Source: Megaleporinus macrocephalus | Lineage: Eukaryota > Chordata > Actinopteri > Characiformes > Anostomidae | Assembly (NCBI GenBank): GCA_021613375.1 | Contig: CM038719.1 | Span: 39,627,120-39,691,119 of the forward strand | Length of the DNA: 64,000 nt | Reading direction: 5' to 3' | Shown: positions 1 through 9,440 of the stretch, one piece after another | How the letters are laid out: each line of letters starts with the position of its first letter | How positions within the stretch are numbered: position 1 is the first letter of the stretch | Program-made: the position numbers and the translations under genes | The notes under the pieces: generated by a model | What the model was told of the DNA's origin: nothing | Databases searched by the model: none | What the model saw: only the letters and a program-made list of their open reading frames with translations

Positions 1-224
1 CAATAACATTGGAAATGAATACCAGGTCAAGTTTGAGCCATGTTATGTGTTAGCTTGGGCATCAAAGGTTTAAAGTATTGTAAAGGTATTGGTCATTTAG
101 GGTGTCTAAGTTAAAAAAGCTGGCCATATGACACTGTATAAGTTAACCTACAACACAGGCATGTATTCAACATGTGATTTTCACTGATTCACTATCATAG
201 CAGCCCACATACACTTGCCAGGCA

Positions 225-360
225 AATCAACCCATCATAGCAAAATATGTTTATAATCAAATGTAGACTGTTATTAAGCTGAACTGATGCTACAGTGATG
301 ATAATATACTGACTGATATCTGTCTAGCTTTCTGGAGCTTCAAGCTGGGGTGGTTCTAGC
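225..360 (+). repeat. diverged direct repeat, copy 1 (partner 1027-1140)
   Basis: This block and 1027-1140 align along their length, sharing a run near caaatgta(g)gctgttatt and the ending tctagctttctggg/agctt, then ctggggtggttctag. Copy 1 has about 20 extra bases in the middle. It looks like an old interspersed element or local duplication. No coding potential is seen. The bases before it (1-224) are AT-rich with nothing recognisable. Confidence 0.7.
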
Positions 361-469
361 CAGCTGAAATAATCAGCTGAAGTATATTATTAAAGCTTGT
401 TACCACACGAAGTCAAGTTTTTAGGTTGTACCAGCAAAGCCCCTCCCTGGTTCCAACCAGCTCTCCTCT

Positions 470-812
470 CCATTGGTACCATTTGCTCCATCCTTGACTG
501 CATCACTGTATCATCCACCTGATGTAGCACCTGAACAGCTTCTAAAGCTCTTACCTTCAGACTCAGCATTAGTTTAATAAACTGTAACTACTGTTCCACC
601 AGAGGAGGATGGGTCTCTGCTTGTGAGTCTGGTTCCTCTCAAGGTTTCTTCCTCCAGTTGAGGGAGTTGTTCTCACCACCGTTGCCTCTGGCTTGCTCAC
701 AGTGTTGTGATTTCATGTTTTCACGCTTTTAAATTCTTGTAAAGCTGCTTTGTGACAACATCGTTGTAAAAAACACTACATAAATAAACTTGACTAGACT
801 TGACTGGACATG
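470..812 (+). mobile_element. L2-like LINE 3' end with TTGAC tail
   Basis: The stretch carries the arrangement seen in many teleost LINE 3' ends: gtctggttcctctcaaggtt, then ttcttcctcc, gggagttgttctcacc, gctttgtgacaacatcgttg and finally aataaacttgactagacttgactggac-type tail made of TTGAC units. The tail puts the 3' end at about 812 on the plus strand. Only the 3' untranslated part is present, as expected for 5'-truncated LINE insertions. Family assignment (L2 clade) is from memory and could equally be a SINE sharing this tail. Confidence 0.65.
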
Positions 813-863
813 TTTGGAGTCTATAGTTTGCTTCTTTAGTTTGGGCGCAAGTGTGATGTAGCT
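809..863 (+). repeat. direct repeat (partner 1341-1395)
   Basis: Both copies read ggagtctatagtt, then agtttgggnnc and agtgtgatgtagct. Together with the 225-360/1027-1140 pair they keep the same order, so a single larger element may have been duplicated and copy 1 later split by the LINE 3' end. Between 864 and 1026 the sequence is AT-rich with a short A-rich run; nothing else is seen. Confidence 0.65.
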
Positions 864-1026
864 AGAATGTTACATACACTGTAAAAAGTGAATAAAAAAT
901 AATAATAAAAAAAAATACTTATAATAAAATAATTCAATAGGTATAGTTTTAGGTGAAATGAAATTAGTTCAATTAGCCTTAACCATTGATTAACCACTGC
1001 AGTGTAGCTCAGCTGTTTTGTTGAGC

Positions 1027-1140
1027 AAGTCAGCCCAACATAGCACGACATGTTTATTATCAAATGTAGGCTGTTATTGTGATGATAGACTGATTGACGA
1101 CTGTCTAGCTTTCTGGGACTTCATGCTGGGGTGGTTCTAG
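1027..1140 (+). repeat. diverged direct repeat, copy 2 (partner 225-360)
   Basis: See the copy at 225-360. The following 200 bases (1141-1340) are single copy in this window. Confidence 0.7.
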
Positions 1141-1340
1141 ACACCCAAGCCACCCCTCGGCTACGCCTCTGGCTGGAAATACCAGTATTCCCAAGATGCC
1201 AGATCTTAGGTTAGCTGAAAGTAAGCATAGCTACTGACTAAGAAGTGACTTCTTCATGCAGTCACAAGAAATTAAACCAGTTTTATTAAATAAACAATTC
1301 TTTCATTTGAAGCACATTTTTAAATTTTCAATTAGTCCAG

Positions 1341-1395
1341 ACGTGTTTGGAGTCTATAGTTGGCCTCACTAGTTTGGGTGCTAGTGTGATGTAGC
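1341..1395 (+). repeat. direct repeat (partner 809-863)
   Basis: Second copy of the gtctatagtt...gtgatgtagct block. The interval 1396-1647 downstream is AT-rich and unremarkable, apart from a short stretch (about 1500-1545) similar to the actagttcaatcgcttgt element seen at 41155 and 42320. Confidence 0.6.
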
Positions 1396-1647
1396 TGGCT
1401 TTGGGTCAAAAAATATATATTTCTAGTGGTATCAGGGATTTGAACTAGTTTTACCCAACTCATAAAACATACCTTGTTTGAAAGCATTGTTCATTCAGTA
1501 AATAAAAACTAGCTCCATTGCTTGTTACCCAATGGAATTTTTTAGACTGTCCAAACAAATCTCTTTTAAAAGATTTGAATTAGGATTAATTAATCACAAA
1601 CTTAAATCATTATAAAATTTCTATGTCAAACTTGCTGTTGATATTCT

Positions 1648-2050
1648 ATTTTTCTACATGGTTTGAATGCAGCAGCGACCGTTTACATTGTAGAAAATTT
1701 GATGAATGGACCAATAGAAATGCTCCAGAATATCTTGGGAAAAAATCTGGTTTTATTGACTAACATTAAAAGCGAAGACGGTTTTTGATCTCTCTTGTAA
1801 ACGTTTCGGAGAGACTTGATTTTTTTTGGACAGCGACGATATGCAATATATTATAGATATCGTCGCTGTCCAATGAAAATCAAGTATCTATAAAATTGTA
1901 ACTTTACAGGAGAGACCAAAACTTATTTTAAGTCAATGGAACCAGATTTTTTTTCCAAGCTATTTGGAGCACTTCTATTGGTCCATTAGCCATAAATTTT
2001 TCACACAATGTAAACAGCAATCGGCGTGTTCAAATGATGTGGAAAAAATG
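1648..2050. mobile_element. palindromic (foldback) MITE, full-length copy
   Basis: The left half (about 1648-1803) and right half (about 1901-2050) are inverted copies of each other. Paired landmarks are gtttacattgt/acaatgtaaac, atggaccaatagaaatgctcc/ggagcacttctattggtccat and tcttttaa-type tails leading to ctcttgtaaac/actttacaggagag. The centre is a perfect hairpin: 1828-1842 (ggacagcgacgatat) pairs with 1857-1871, extended outward by acttgatttt (1814) against aaaatcaagt (1876). No transposase frame exists, so it would be non-autonomous. The superfamily is not clear because I cannot fix the target-site duplication. Confidence 0.8.
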
Positions 2051-2110
2051 GAGATACACGTTTTTCATTGGACAGCGATGATATATACATATATATATAT
2101 ATATATATAT
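2051..2110. mobile_element. MITE centre fragment leading into (TA)n
   Basis: Immediately after the full copy the sequence gagatacacg, ttttcattggacagcgatga recurs, which is the central hairpin arm of the same family. It runs directly into tatatacatatata repeats (about 2078-2110). The second arm is missing, replaced by the simple repeat. Confidence 0.6.
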
Positions 2111-2271
2111 GGAAGAGGAAAGTTGAGTAAATAGGTTTTTATAAGTAAAGGATGAGCCACAATCTTTATCTGTATCTATAGAATGGCTCATATTTTGTTT
2201 GGTTTGGTGCTGAAGCACAAAACTGGGAATGTAAACATGTTCCCAGAAATAAGAGGTTAATTTTAGTCCCT

Positions 2272-2313
<42 letters not shown>

Positions 2314-2683
2314 TAGAGAGAGATCTTCTTATACAACAACATGACGTCAGCGCCACACAAAGCTGAGAACGCACGTACATACTATATACAGATGTGCACT
2401 CACACCCACATACGTCCCTACACTCATACAGACATGGCTGATGTGAAATACACTCGACTACAGTCACTCGACTGAGAGCAACAAACAAACTTTTGGGAAA
2501 TCTAAATTTCAGTGCAGCTAAGATTTCACATACGAAGATCCTCTGCAGCTGCTTTTGTAGGCGTCTTTGATCTACGTTGCGTTTGCAGCCAACTCTTTTA
2601 TCCAGAGCAGCTATTCTTATTTACAGCTCCTACAGGACTATTTACATTGCTATTGTTGGAACAACACCTCGTGTCTAATGTAG
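2111..2683. other. unique sequence with a (GA)n tract
   Basis: A pure (GA)n microsatellite lies at about 2274-2310. The rest is single copy in this window. Near 2590-2630 the motif cttttatccagagc resembles a short element common in fish genomes (usually gctcttatccagagcgac). An open frame of 152 codons on the minus strand (2030-2488) crosses the microsatellite and the (TA)n tract and is not credible as a gene. Confidence 0.55.
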
Positions 2684-2747
2684 CGTTAGGGTGTGAGTTA
2701 GGGTGTGATTTAGGGTGTGAGTTAGGGTGTGAGTTAGGGTGTTAGGG
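2684..2747 (+). repeat. telomere-like 12-bp repeat
   Basis: About five units of ttagggtgtgag or ttagggtgtgat stand head to tail, ending in ttagggtgttaggg. Each 12-bp unit contains a TTAGGG telomere hexamer plus a variant hexamer (tgtgag). It may be a degenerate interstitial telomeric repeat or an ordinary minisatellite that happens to contain TTAGGG. Confidence 0.75.
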
Positions 2748-3018
2748 CAGAGCTGACCAGCAGAGACAACATACCAGGGATCAGCATCGAAGGCCATCGA
2801 GGACAAGAGGCTCAGTATACAGCAGTAAACTGTGGCACTACAGAAAACAAAACATTGGAGAGAGAGGTAAACAGGTGACAGGAATCTGTAGTCAGGTGAG
2901 TGTGTACTAAGAGGTGATCTGTGATTGGCTGCTGGCAAGAGAGTTACATGATCACCAGAGGGATTCTGGGTCTAGGCTGTAGACCTCATCCCCCAGAATC
3001 AGACTCTACAGCACCAAA
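2748..3018. other. single-copy sequence, nothing recognised
   Basis: About 270 bases of mixed composition without repeats or a credible reading frame. Confidence 0.5.
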
Positions 3019-3272
3019 GGATATCAGGAGAAACCAAAAACATTCTTAACTTTCAGTGTAAGTACATGTAAACGTTTTTGGCATAAAACCAAATGATTTC
3101 GGAGCATTTCTATTGGTCCATTAATAGACCCTCCAAGTATACAAAGGGAAACTTTAATGTTCAAAAAAATAATAATTAAAATTGAGATACATATTTGATG
3201 TGTTTTTCTTTTGACTTGAGAACCTCCATCTAAATGTATTAGAGTAAAACATTATATATTTATACTTATACT

Positions 3273-3358
<86 letters not shown>

Positions 3359-4075
3359 AAAAACCTTTTTAACTTTCATTGTAAATTCATATAAACAGGT
3401 TTTATGCCAAATGATTTTGGAGCATTTCTATTGGTCTGTTCATTAATAGACCCTCCAAGTATACAAAGGGAATTGAAAAAATATACAAATATTTAAATTG
3501 ATAAGAATTGAGATACATGTTTGATATGTGTTTTTCTTTTGACTTGATTTATGTACTACTGTAACTAAGAACCTCCATCTAAATGCATTAGAGTAAAACA
3601 TTATATATTTATACTTTTTACTCAGGAGAGACCAAAACATTCTTAACTTTCATTGTAAATTCATATAAACAGGTTTTATGCCAAATGATTTCGGAGCATT
3701 TCTATTGGTCGGTTCATTAACAGACTCTCCCAGTATATAAAGGGAAGCTTTAAAGTTTAAAAAAGTATCGGTTTTTAGTTATACTTTATATCCTGTGAGA
3801 GTTTTGTGATAAACAGACCAATAGAAAAGCTTTAAAATCACCCAGAATATAAGTTTCTTTACATGAATTTGCATTACTACGCTGGAGACACATGTTTGTC
3901 TTTGCACAGCAATGATATGTAGATATGTAAGTTAACTTTCAATGTAAATTCATGTAAACAGGTTTTATGCCAAATGATTTTGGAGCATTTCTATTGGTCG
4001 GTTTATTAACAGACTCTCATAGTATATAAAGGGAGGCTTTAATTTAAAAAAAGATTTTTTGCTAAAGCAAAACTC
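3019..4075 (+). repeat. tandem array of four MITE-derived units
   Basis: Units begin near 3019, 3357, 3627 and 3927. Each carries ttaactttcantgtaaatt, gttttatgccaaatgatttnggagcatttctattggtc, then cctcc(a)agtatanaaaggga. The first two also share acctccatctaaatgnatta, gagtaaaacattatatattt. The core ggagcatttctattggtc is the right arm of the foldback family at 1648-2050. An inverted fragment (accaatagaaaagctttaaaa, 3815-3837) sits between units 3 and 4. Units have diverged, so this is not a recent event. Confidence 0.8.
3276..3356. repeat. (TA)n microsatellite
   Basis: About 80 bases of pure TA at the junction of units 1 and 2 of the MITE-derived array. Confidence 0.98.
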
Positions 4076-4132
4076 CAGTAAACTCCAGTAAATTCCTGTA
4101 AACTCCAGTAAACTCCAGTAAACTCCTACTCC
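4071..4132 (+). repeat. 11-bp minisatellite (actccagtaaa)
   Basis: About five and a half units of actccagtaaa, with a variant attcctgtaaa. It follows directly after the last MITE-derived unit. Confidence 0.9.
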
Positions 4133-4365
4133 TACACTGTGGTTCAAGTTCAAAGTGCAGTTACACTCAGCAGGTGAAATTTGTGGTTGTGTTGATGGCT
4201 ACTGCTACAGCCCATAGGTTCCTTACCCCATATCTAAAGCCTATATTTACATTTTTGAAATAACACAAAGTTCAGCACACAAAGTTCATCAATGCCTTCA
4301 CAATTTCCCCGTCCATCCTGAGAACGCACATCGAGGTCAGTAATTGTAAAAGTTTTTAATTCCAG

Positions 4366-4605
4366 CAAACATTTGAAACCAAATCATCTGAGCTCGAAGT
4401 TTTTATATAATTTATATCATTATTATTATTATTATTATTATTTTATTGATTTGTCTTTATCTAAATGTTGCACTGCTGCTTATGTTAAGTCTCGACTGCT
4501 TTCCAAGCCAAATGGATCAGGTAATGTTTTCTAATGAGCCTTTTTTTTATTTATTCGGGGTCCTCATTTTACTGAACTTGGTTTTATGTTATTGAGAACG
4601 TTCCA
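4366..4605 (+). repeat. duplicated block A, copy 1 (partner 5188-5452)
   Basis: Both copies carry gcaaacatttgaaaccaa, tcatctgagctc, an (ATT)n stretch, ttattgatttgtct, ctgctgcttatgtt, and tttccaagccaaatggatca followed by ggtaatgttttctaatgagc, ending gttattgagaac. Copy 2 has an extra 30 bases near its 3' end. The sequence between 4133 and 4365 is single copy. Confidence 0.8.
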
Positions 4606-5098
4606 GACTTTTGCACTGCAGAGTAACTGAGCGTATCTCTCACTGAGCACGGCAAACATTTACTCGTTCTAGACTGAGTCCTGGAGAAGATGCGGTTCTT
4701 CACACGTCATATGTTGTGTGTGAGTGTGTGTCAGGGGAAGTGGTCCAGCATTAACCCCCTCAGTAAGGGTCTGCAGGTCATCAGAGGGAGCTTGAGGAGG
4801 AGCTCCACCTCCGGGGCAGAGCGCACGCTGCAGTTACGCTAAAATCACCAGCTGGACAGAAGGTCAGGCGCTGGAAGCGGAGTGGAGCTTCTACACTGCA
4901 ACTATAACACAGCAGCACTTCCACCCATACATACACGACAGTAGCATTACAGTCAGTATATACTGAATCTTCCAGAACTAAATTCTAATATCAGGATCAT
5001 ATACATTGAAAGTAAAGAAGGTTTTTGTTGGAGATATGTTTTTCTTCAGAGAGCAACCGTATACACATTAAACATCTACAAAGTTTAACTTCTTTTAA
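4606..5098. other. single-copy spacer with a MITE fragment
   Basis: The block 4640-4950 is moderately GC-rich and has no recognisable product. At about 4975-5050 the sequence cattgaaagtaaagaagg, tttttgttgg resembles the inner arm of the foldback family (attaaaagtaaagacggttt elsewhere). Confidence 0.45.
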
Positions 5099-5187
5099 AC
5101 AAATTACATTAAATTAGTTTATAAAAGAAAGTATTTTCCCTGCAAAGCTGTTTGAATCTACTGTCCAAGCAAGATATGGGTTTTACA
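5099..5187 (+). repeat. duplicated block B, copy 1 (partner 5450-5535)
   Basis: caaattacantaaattag, then ccctgcaaagctgtttgaat, ctactgtccaagcaagatat. The same block follows copy 2 of block A, so A and B alternate (A1, B1, A2, B2). More diverged B-like sequence lies at 7380 and 7968. Confidence 0.8.
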
Positions 5188-5452
5188 AAGCAAACATTTG
5201 AAACCAAGTCATCTGAGCTCAGAGTTTTTAATATCACGGTTGGTCTTTTTATTTATTATTATTATTGCTTTATTGATTTGTCTTAATCGAAATGTTGTAC
5301 TGCTGCTAATGTTGAGTCTCGACTACTTTCCAAGCCAAATGGATCAGGTAATGTTTTCTAATGAGCCTTTATTTATTCTGGGACCTCCCTCAACAGTGAT
5401 TGGTCCCAGTATGAATAATTTTACTCAACTTTGTTTCATGTTATTGAGAACA
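5188..5452 (+). repeat. duplicated block A, copy 2 (partner 4366-4605)
   Basis: See 4366-4605. A 91-codon open frame (5198-5473, plus) falls inside it. The homologous frame is broken in copy 1, so it is probably chance. Confidence 0.8.
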
Positions 5453-5640
5453 AATTACAGTAAATTAGGTTAAAAGAACGTGTTTCCCCTGCAAAGCTGT
5501 TTGAATCTACTGTCCAAGCAAGATATTGTTTGTATAATTAATCTCATGCGTCATTTAAGTTAGGGTCAGCATTATTTCATATGTTGCAAATTGAATACAT
5601 ATACAGACAAATGTACATATTTATATGAAAGAAGTAGTAC
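5450..5640 (+). repeat. duplicated block B, copy 2, extended
   Basis: Starts as the copy at 5099 and continues with aattaatctcatgcgtcatt, taagttagggtcagcatt, ttgaatacatatacagacaa and atgtacat. The continuation is shared with 7966-8095, showing that this belongs to a dispersed element longer than block B. Confidence 0.75.
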
Positions 5641-5647
5641 ACGGTAG

Positions 5648-6057
5648 TACACGGATACGCTTCTTTAATATATTTACATTGTACTAAACTACATTCATGT
5701 TTAATGGGCGTATATGAGCTGAAACAGGAAGCCTAGCGCATCCCAAATTTATCAACATTAACATTTAAATATAACATTATAGTCATTATAGCTTTTAGAA
5801 GAATGGGTTTTTTGGGGGGGGGGGTGGGCTAGTGCACTATAGACCCCTGTGGTGCGGCCTAAGCTTTCGTCCTTAATGGCATTTTTACCTTACATTACTT
5901 TTACTTTTATACTTTAAGTAGTTCTGAAAGCAGTACTTTTACACTTTTACTGGAGTAAAAAGCTACAGTTGATACTTCAACTTCTACAGAAGTATTTTTA
6001 AACTCTAGTATCTATACTTCTACCTGAGTAATGAGTGTGAATACCTTTGACACCTTT
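5648..6057 (-). mobile_element. hAT-like non-autonomous element (partner 50040-50431)
   Basis: The 3' side contains the teleost pattern ttttacttttatactttaag, gtacttttacacttttactg, gagtaaaaagct, agtatctatacttctacctg and ends in tttgacacctttg. On the complement this begins caaaggtgtcaaa, matching the CARNGGTG-type start of many hAT elements. The other end has agcctagcgcatcccaaatt. A poly-G run (5815-5826) lies inside this copy only. No transposase is present. Superfamily is inferred from the terminal motif alone. Confidence 0.65.
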
Positions 6058-6461
6058 GCTACTGTAAAGTTACTACTCTGGAGATACATGTTTGCACAGC
6101 AACGATATGTAAGTTACTGATGCAGTTACGGAGTCTGAAACTGGTTTGAGTGGGTGGAGCCATAGAGACGCCAGCCTTCTGATTGGTCGGGGGAATGATT
6201 ACGGAAGTGTTCCCCAAGATTATGACGGCCCAGATTATGTGAAGTGGACCCTTTCATTGGTCTTTAACTGATCTAGTCACCAGACATTCCAAGGATTTTG
6301 CTTCATCTAATTAAAATATCTCCAGTCTTTGATCCACCTCAGGCCTCATGGTCTAATTTCACCAAGACCCCATAGCGGTCAGATTCTCTATGGACACTGA
6401 CCTGGTCAGAAATCTATCCCTACAAGTGACAGTTGTCTTTTCCAAACTTTTGTGTTATAAA
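6058..6461. other. single-copy sequence with a MITE trace
   Basis: At 6062-6115 tactgtaaagttac, ggagatacatgtttgcacag and caacgatatgtaagtta are remnants of the foldback family. The rest, including gattatgacggcccagatta, is not recognised. Confidence 0.45.
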
Positions 6462-6528
6462 TTTTATTTTTAATTTTAATTTTAATTTTAATTTTAATTT
6501 TAATTTTAATTTTAATTTTTATTTTAAG
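6462..6528 (+). repeat. (TTTTAA)n microsatellite
   Basis: About ten 6-bp units with few variants. Confidence 0.95.
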
Positions 6529-6540
6529 ACATGACTGAAA

Positions 6541-6585
6541 TGCCCACCTAACCCCCAACTGCTCCTTGGGCACTGTGGACAGGGC

Positions 6586-6586
<1 letters not shown>
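6541..6586 (-). mobile_element. fragment of the minisatellite-bearing element
   Basis: cccacctaacccccaactgc followed by tccttgggcactgtggacag is the reverse complement of the flank found after the array at 48250-48300 (agccctattcacagtgtcca, gggagctgttggggg). At this locus the place of the minisatellite is taken by (TA)n. Confidence 0.7.

Positions 6587-6587
<1 letters not shown>

Positions 6588-6664
<77 letters not shown>
6588..6664. repeat. (TA)n microsatellite
   Basis: About 77 bases of pure TA. Confidence 0.98.
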
Positions 6665-6667
<3 letters not shown>

Positions 6668-7260
6668 ATAGTTTTTCATATTCTAATAACAAACCTCTAC
6701 TAATAAACCTCTACTAATAAATTTATCATCTATAATTCATACTGTATCTCTCTGCTTCACTGAACGAGCAAAGAGTGAGAAATAATCAATAATACATTAA
6801 TAATCAATACTGATTCATATCAAGTGATATGTCTGACTATAGTTACATTGTTATTTCTGAATTATTTAATCAGAAGGCCTAAAAGGACCAGTGAGTCATA
6901 CGGATGTGAATGTAAATGTTTTAATAATCCTCAGTAATAAATAAGTAGATAAATAAGCTCTAGCTGGAAGATGTTGTGAATATGGTTGCGTTCTCATGGC
7001 CTGAGTTATATATGTCTCCAGCATGAGCCCGCTGGGACACCGTACATCAGGCTCGGAGTTTGGAGAAAGGCTGACACGGCTTCACGGACCACGAGAAAGA
7101 AAAACAACACGGCCTCACGCACACAGTGACATGGCGAATGGCATGTTGTGTTGATTTCCTAAGAGCACGTCCTCCACAGACAACACACTTCCTCACACTT
7201 AATACAGGTTACTGCTCAACCACTGAAATGAACGAGTGATTATACACATCCAAATCAAAC
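6665..7260. other. AT-rich single-copy sequence
   Basis: No repeat or gene recognised. 7020-7190 is more GC-rich (gagcccgctgggacaccgta), otherwise AT-rich. Confidence 0.4.
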
Positions 7261-7668
7261 ACATCCTTTTATTCATGCTATTAATATTTGATGAACAAAC
7301 AATTATTAAAAAATAAAAATTATTTATATTCAAAAATATTTCCACATGTACATAATCTATTGATATTCAAGTTATAGCAAAGCTGTTTCAATCTGCCGTC
7401 CAAGCAAGATATGATTTTATAATTAATCTCATGAGTCATTTATATTTTTTTTTATGCAGCAAGTTATATACATATACAGACTAATGAACATATAATATTT
7501 ATTATTTCTATTATAAAATAGAAATGTGACACTCTTAATGGTTTAACTGCGTATATAATTTAGAATGGTCCACTCTGAGAGCATATTGTTTAGTTCTATA
7601 ACCAAATAATCACATTTAATAAAACAAAAAATTACAATGCAATTATTATTACATGTACATAGAAGCTG
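7261..7668 (+). repeat. ~490-bp tandem duplication, copy 1
   Basis: Aligns with 7757-8240: ccttttattcat, atatttccacatgtacat(a/g)atct, agcaaagctgtttcaatctg, caagcaagatatgattttat, aattaatctcatgagtcatt, ctataaccaaataatc and acatagaagctga occur in the same order. The copies are clearly diverged, with indels. Confidence 0.75.
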
Positions 7669-7756
7669 ATACATGCATAAACATATGAACAGAAAACAAT
7701 CATCTGCACACGACTGGACACAGCTTAACGCTCTTACGTACACATGCAATTCAAAG

Positions 7757-8240
7757 ACATTCTTTTATTCATAATATAAATTTTTGGTAAGAAAAATAAA
7801 ATAATTATAATTAATTAATTCTTTGATTAATTCATAAAAAAAATAATATTTAAAATTGTCCGTTTTGTGTACTATTTTGCAGATATTTCCACATATGCAT
7901 GATCTACTGATAGTAAAGTTATAGACATTGTTCTCTTGGTCCTAGTCTCACTCCCAGTGTTTCCCCTGCAAAGCTGTTTGAATCTACCATACAAGCAAGA
8001 TATGATTTTATAATTCATCTCATGCATCATTTAAGTTAGAGTCAACATTATTTTGTATGTTGCAAATTAAATACATATACAGACAAATGTACATAAGAAA
8101 AGAAGAGAAGAGAAGAGAAATGTGAATTTCTTATTGTTTCAACTACATATGTTATTTAGAATTCTCCACTCTATAACCAAATAATCCCGTTTAGTAAAAT
8201 GTAAAACTACAATTATTATTGTATGTACACAGAAGCTGAA
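7757..8240 (+). repeat. ~490-bp tandem duplication, copy 2
   Basis: See 7261-7668. A short GAAGA run (8098-8118) is found only in this copy. The block B element (5450-5640) forms its middle part. Confidence 0.75.
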
Positions 8241-8251
8241 AGCTTATATTT

Positions 8252-8397
8252 ACATTGTGTGAAAAAAATTCATGAAGAACCAATAAAAATGCTTTAAAAT
8301 AGCTAGGAAAAAATTCTGGTTCAATAAACTTACATTGAAAGTAAAGACAGTATTTGTTTTCTTCTGTAAAGTTACCATTTTAATTAACTGAAGAGTG

Positions 8398-8400
<3 letters not shown>
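8252..8400 (+). mobile_element. foldback MITE, left arm only
   Basis: gaagaaccaataaaaatgct, ttaaaatagctaggaaaaaa, ttctggttcaataaa, attgaaagtaaagaca and tctgtaaagttaccat match the left arm at 1665-1803. It runs straight into the (TA)n at 8401 at the place where the central hairpin would begin. Confidence 0.75.

Positions 8401-8491
<91 letters not shown>
8401..8491. repeat. (TA)n microsatellite
   Basis: About 90 bases of pure AT/TA. Confidence 0.98.
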
Positions 8492-8494
<3 letters not shown>

Positions 8495-8587
8495 TTAATA
8501 CCTTATAGTCAAAAAGCAATGACTAAATCAAGCTAATTCCGTAGCAGGACCATATATTTTATAATAATTATTTTTTTTATTTTATTT

Positions 8588-8595
<8 letters not shown>

Positions 8596-8676
<81 letters not shown>

Positions 8677-8691
8677 TATATATACATATAC
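8596..8691. repeat. (TA)n microsatellite
   Basis: About 95 bases, pure to about 8672 and then interrupted. Confidence 0.97.
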
Positions 8692-8754
8692 AAAAAGATG
8701 TTTTATTCTGCTCCACCAATAATTCCATACCTCTTATTTTGTAGTTTTGTACAA

Positions 8755-8756
<2 letters not shown>

Positions 8757-8835
<79 letters not shown>
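8757..8835. repeat. (TA)n microsatellite
   Basis: About 79 bases of pure TA, the third such tract within 450 bases. Confidence 0.98.
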
Positions 8836-8839
<4 letters not shown>

Positions 8840-8885
8840 CATTGAGTTCACTTTGTAAACAGCAAACACAGTTTAGGTTTTAGGT

Positions 8886-8966
8886 TTATTTATATTTATA
8901 TTTATATTTTATATTTATATTTATATTTATATTTATATTTATATTTATATTTATATTTATATTTAT
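8886..8966 (+). repeat. (TTTATA)n microsatellite
   Basis: About thirteen 6-bp units. Confidence 0.95.
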
Positions 8967-9039
8967 GCTCTAAACTCTGTATATAGAGCTGCATATACAT
9001 ACACAGTGTTATATTCCACTGTATGAGTGACACATCTGT

Positions 9040-9440
9040 GACGCGCACTCTTTGATAAGCTTGGCCTGCAGGGAACACATCACTGACGTCCTCTCCAGGC
9101 GTTTCATCTGCCTCTCTCTGTTCCTCCATACTTCAGAGAAGAGGGGGCCCGGTGGGCGCCCACACAAGCCGGCCCCCAGAGTCCTGGGGTCTATACTTTA
9201 ATATGTGATAAAGAAAGCCTTGCCTTTGCCTTCTCTTTGTGTTTCTCACTTTCTTTCCTTTCTGTCTCTCAGTTTGGGAAAACGTCTCTCTTCGTTTGAT
9301 CCATTGTTATTCCATTATTCATCCTAACTGCCGGCGCGAGCGGCAGCTTTCTGCCCGCGTCCCACGAGGGCCCGTGGAGATCCCTGTGTTTCTCCAGCGG
9401 GAAACTGTAGAAACTGTCTATGATTAAAAGAACAACAGAG
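9040..9440. promoter_or_regulatory. clean CpG-containing block, candidate conserved non-coding element
   Basis: This is non-repetitive sequence in an AT-rich, repeat-rich neighbourhood, with GC-rich segments (agggggcccggtgggcgccc; gccggcgcgagcggcagctt) around an AT-rich core (gatccattgttattccatta). No credible reading frame spans it. Regulatory function is inference from composition only. Confidence 0.35.

Noticed and set aside
5198..5473. 91-codon frame with hydrophobic N-terminus resembling a signal or membrane segment
   Set aside because: The hydrophobic part comes from an (ATT)n stretch, and the duplicate copy at 4366-4605 does not keep the frame.
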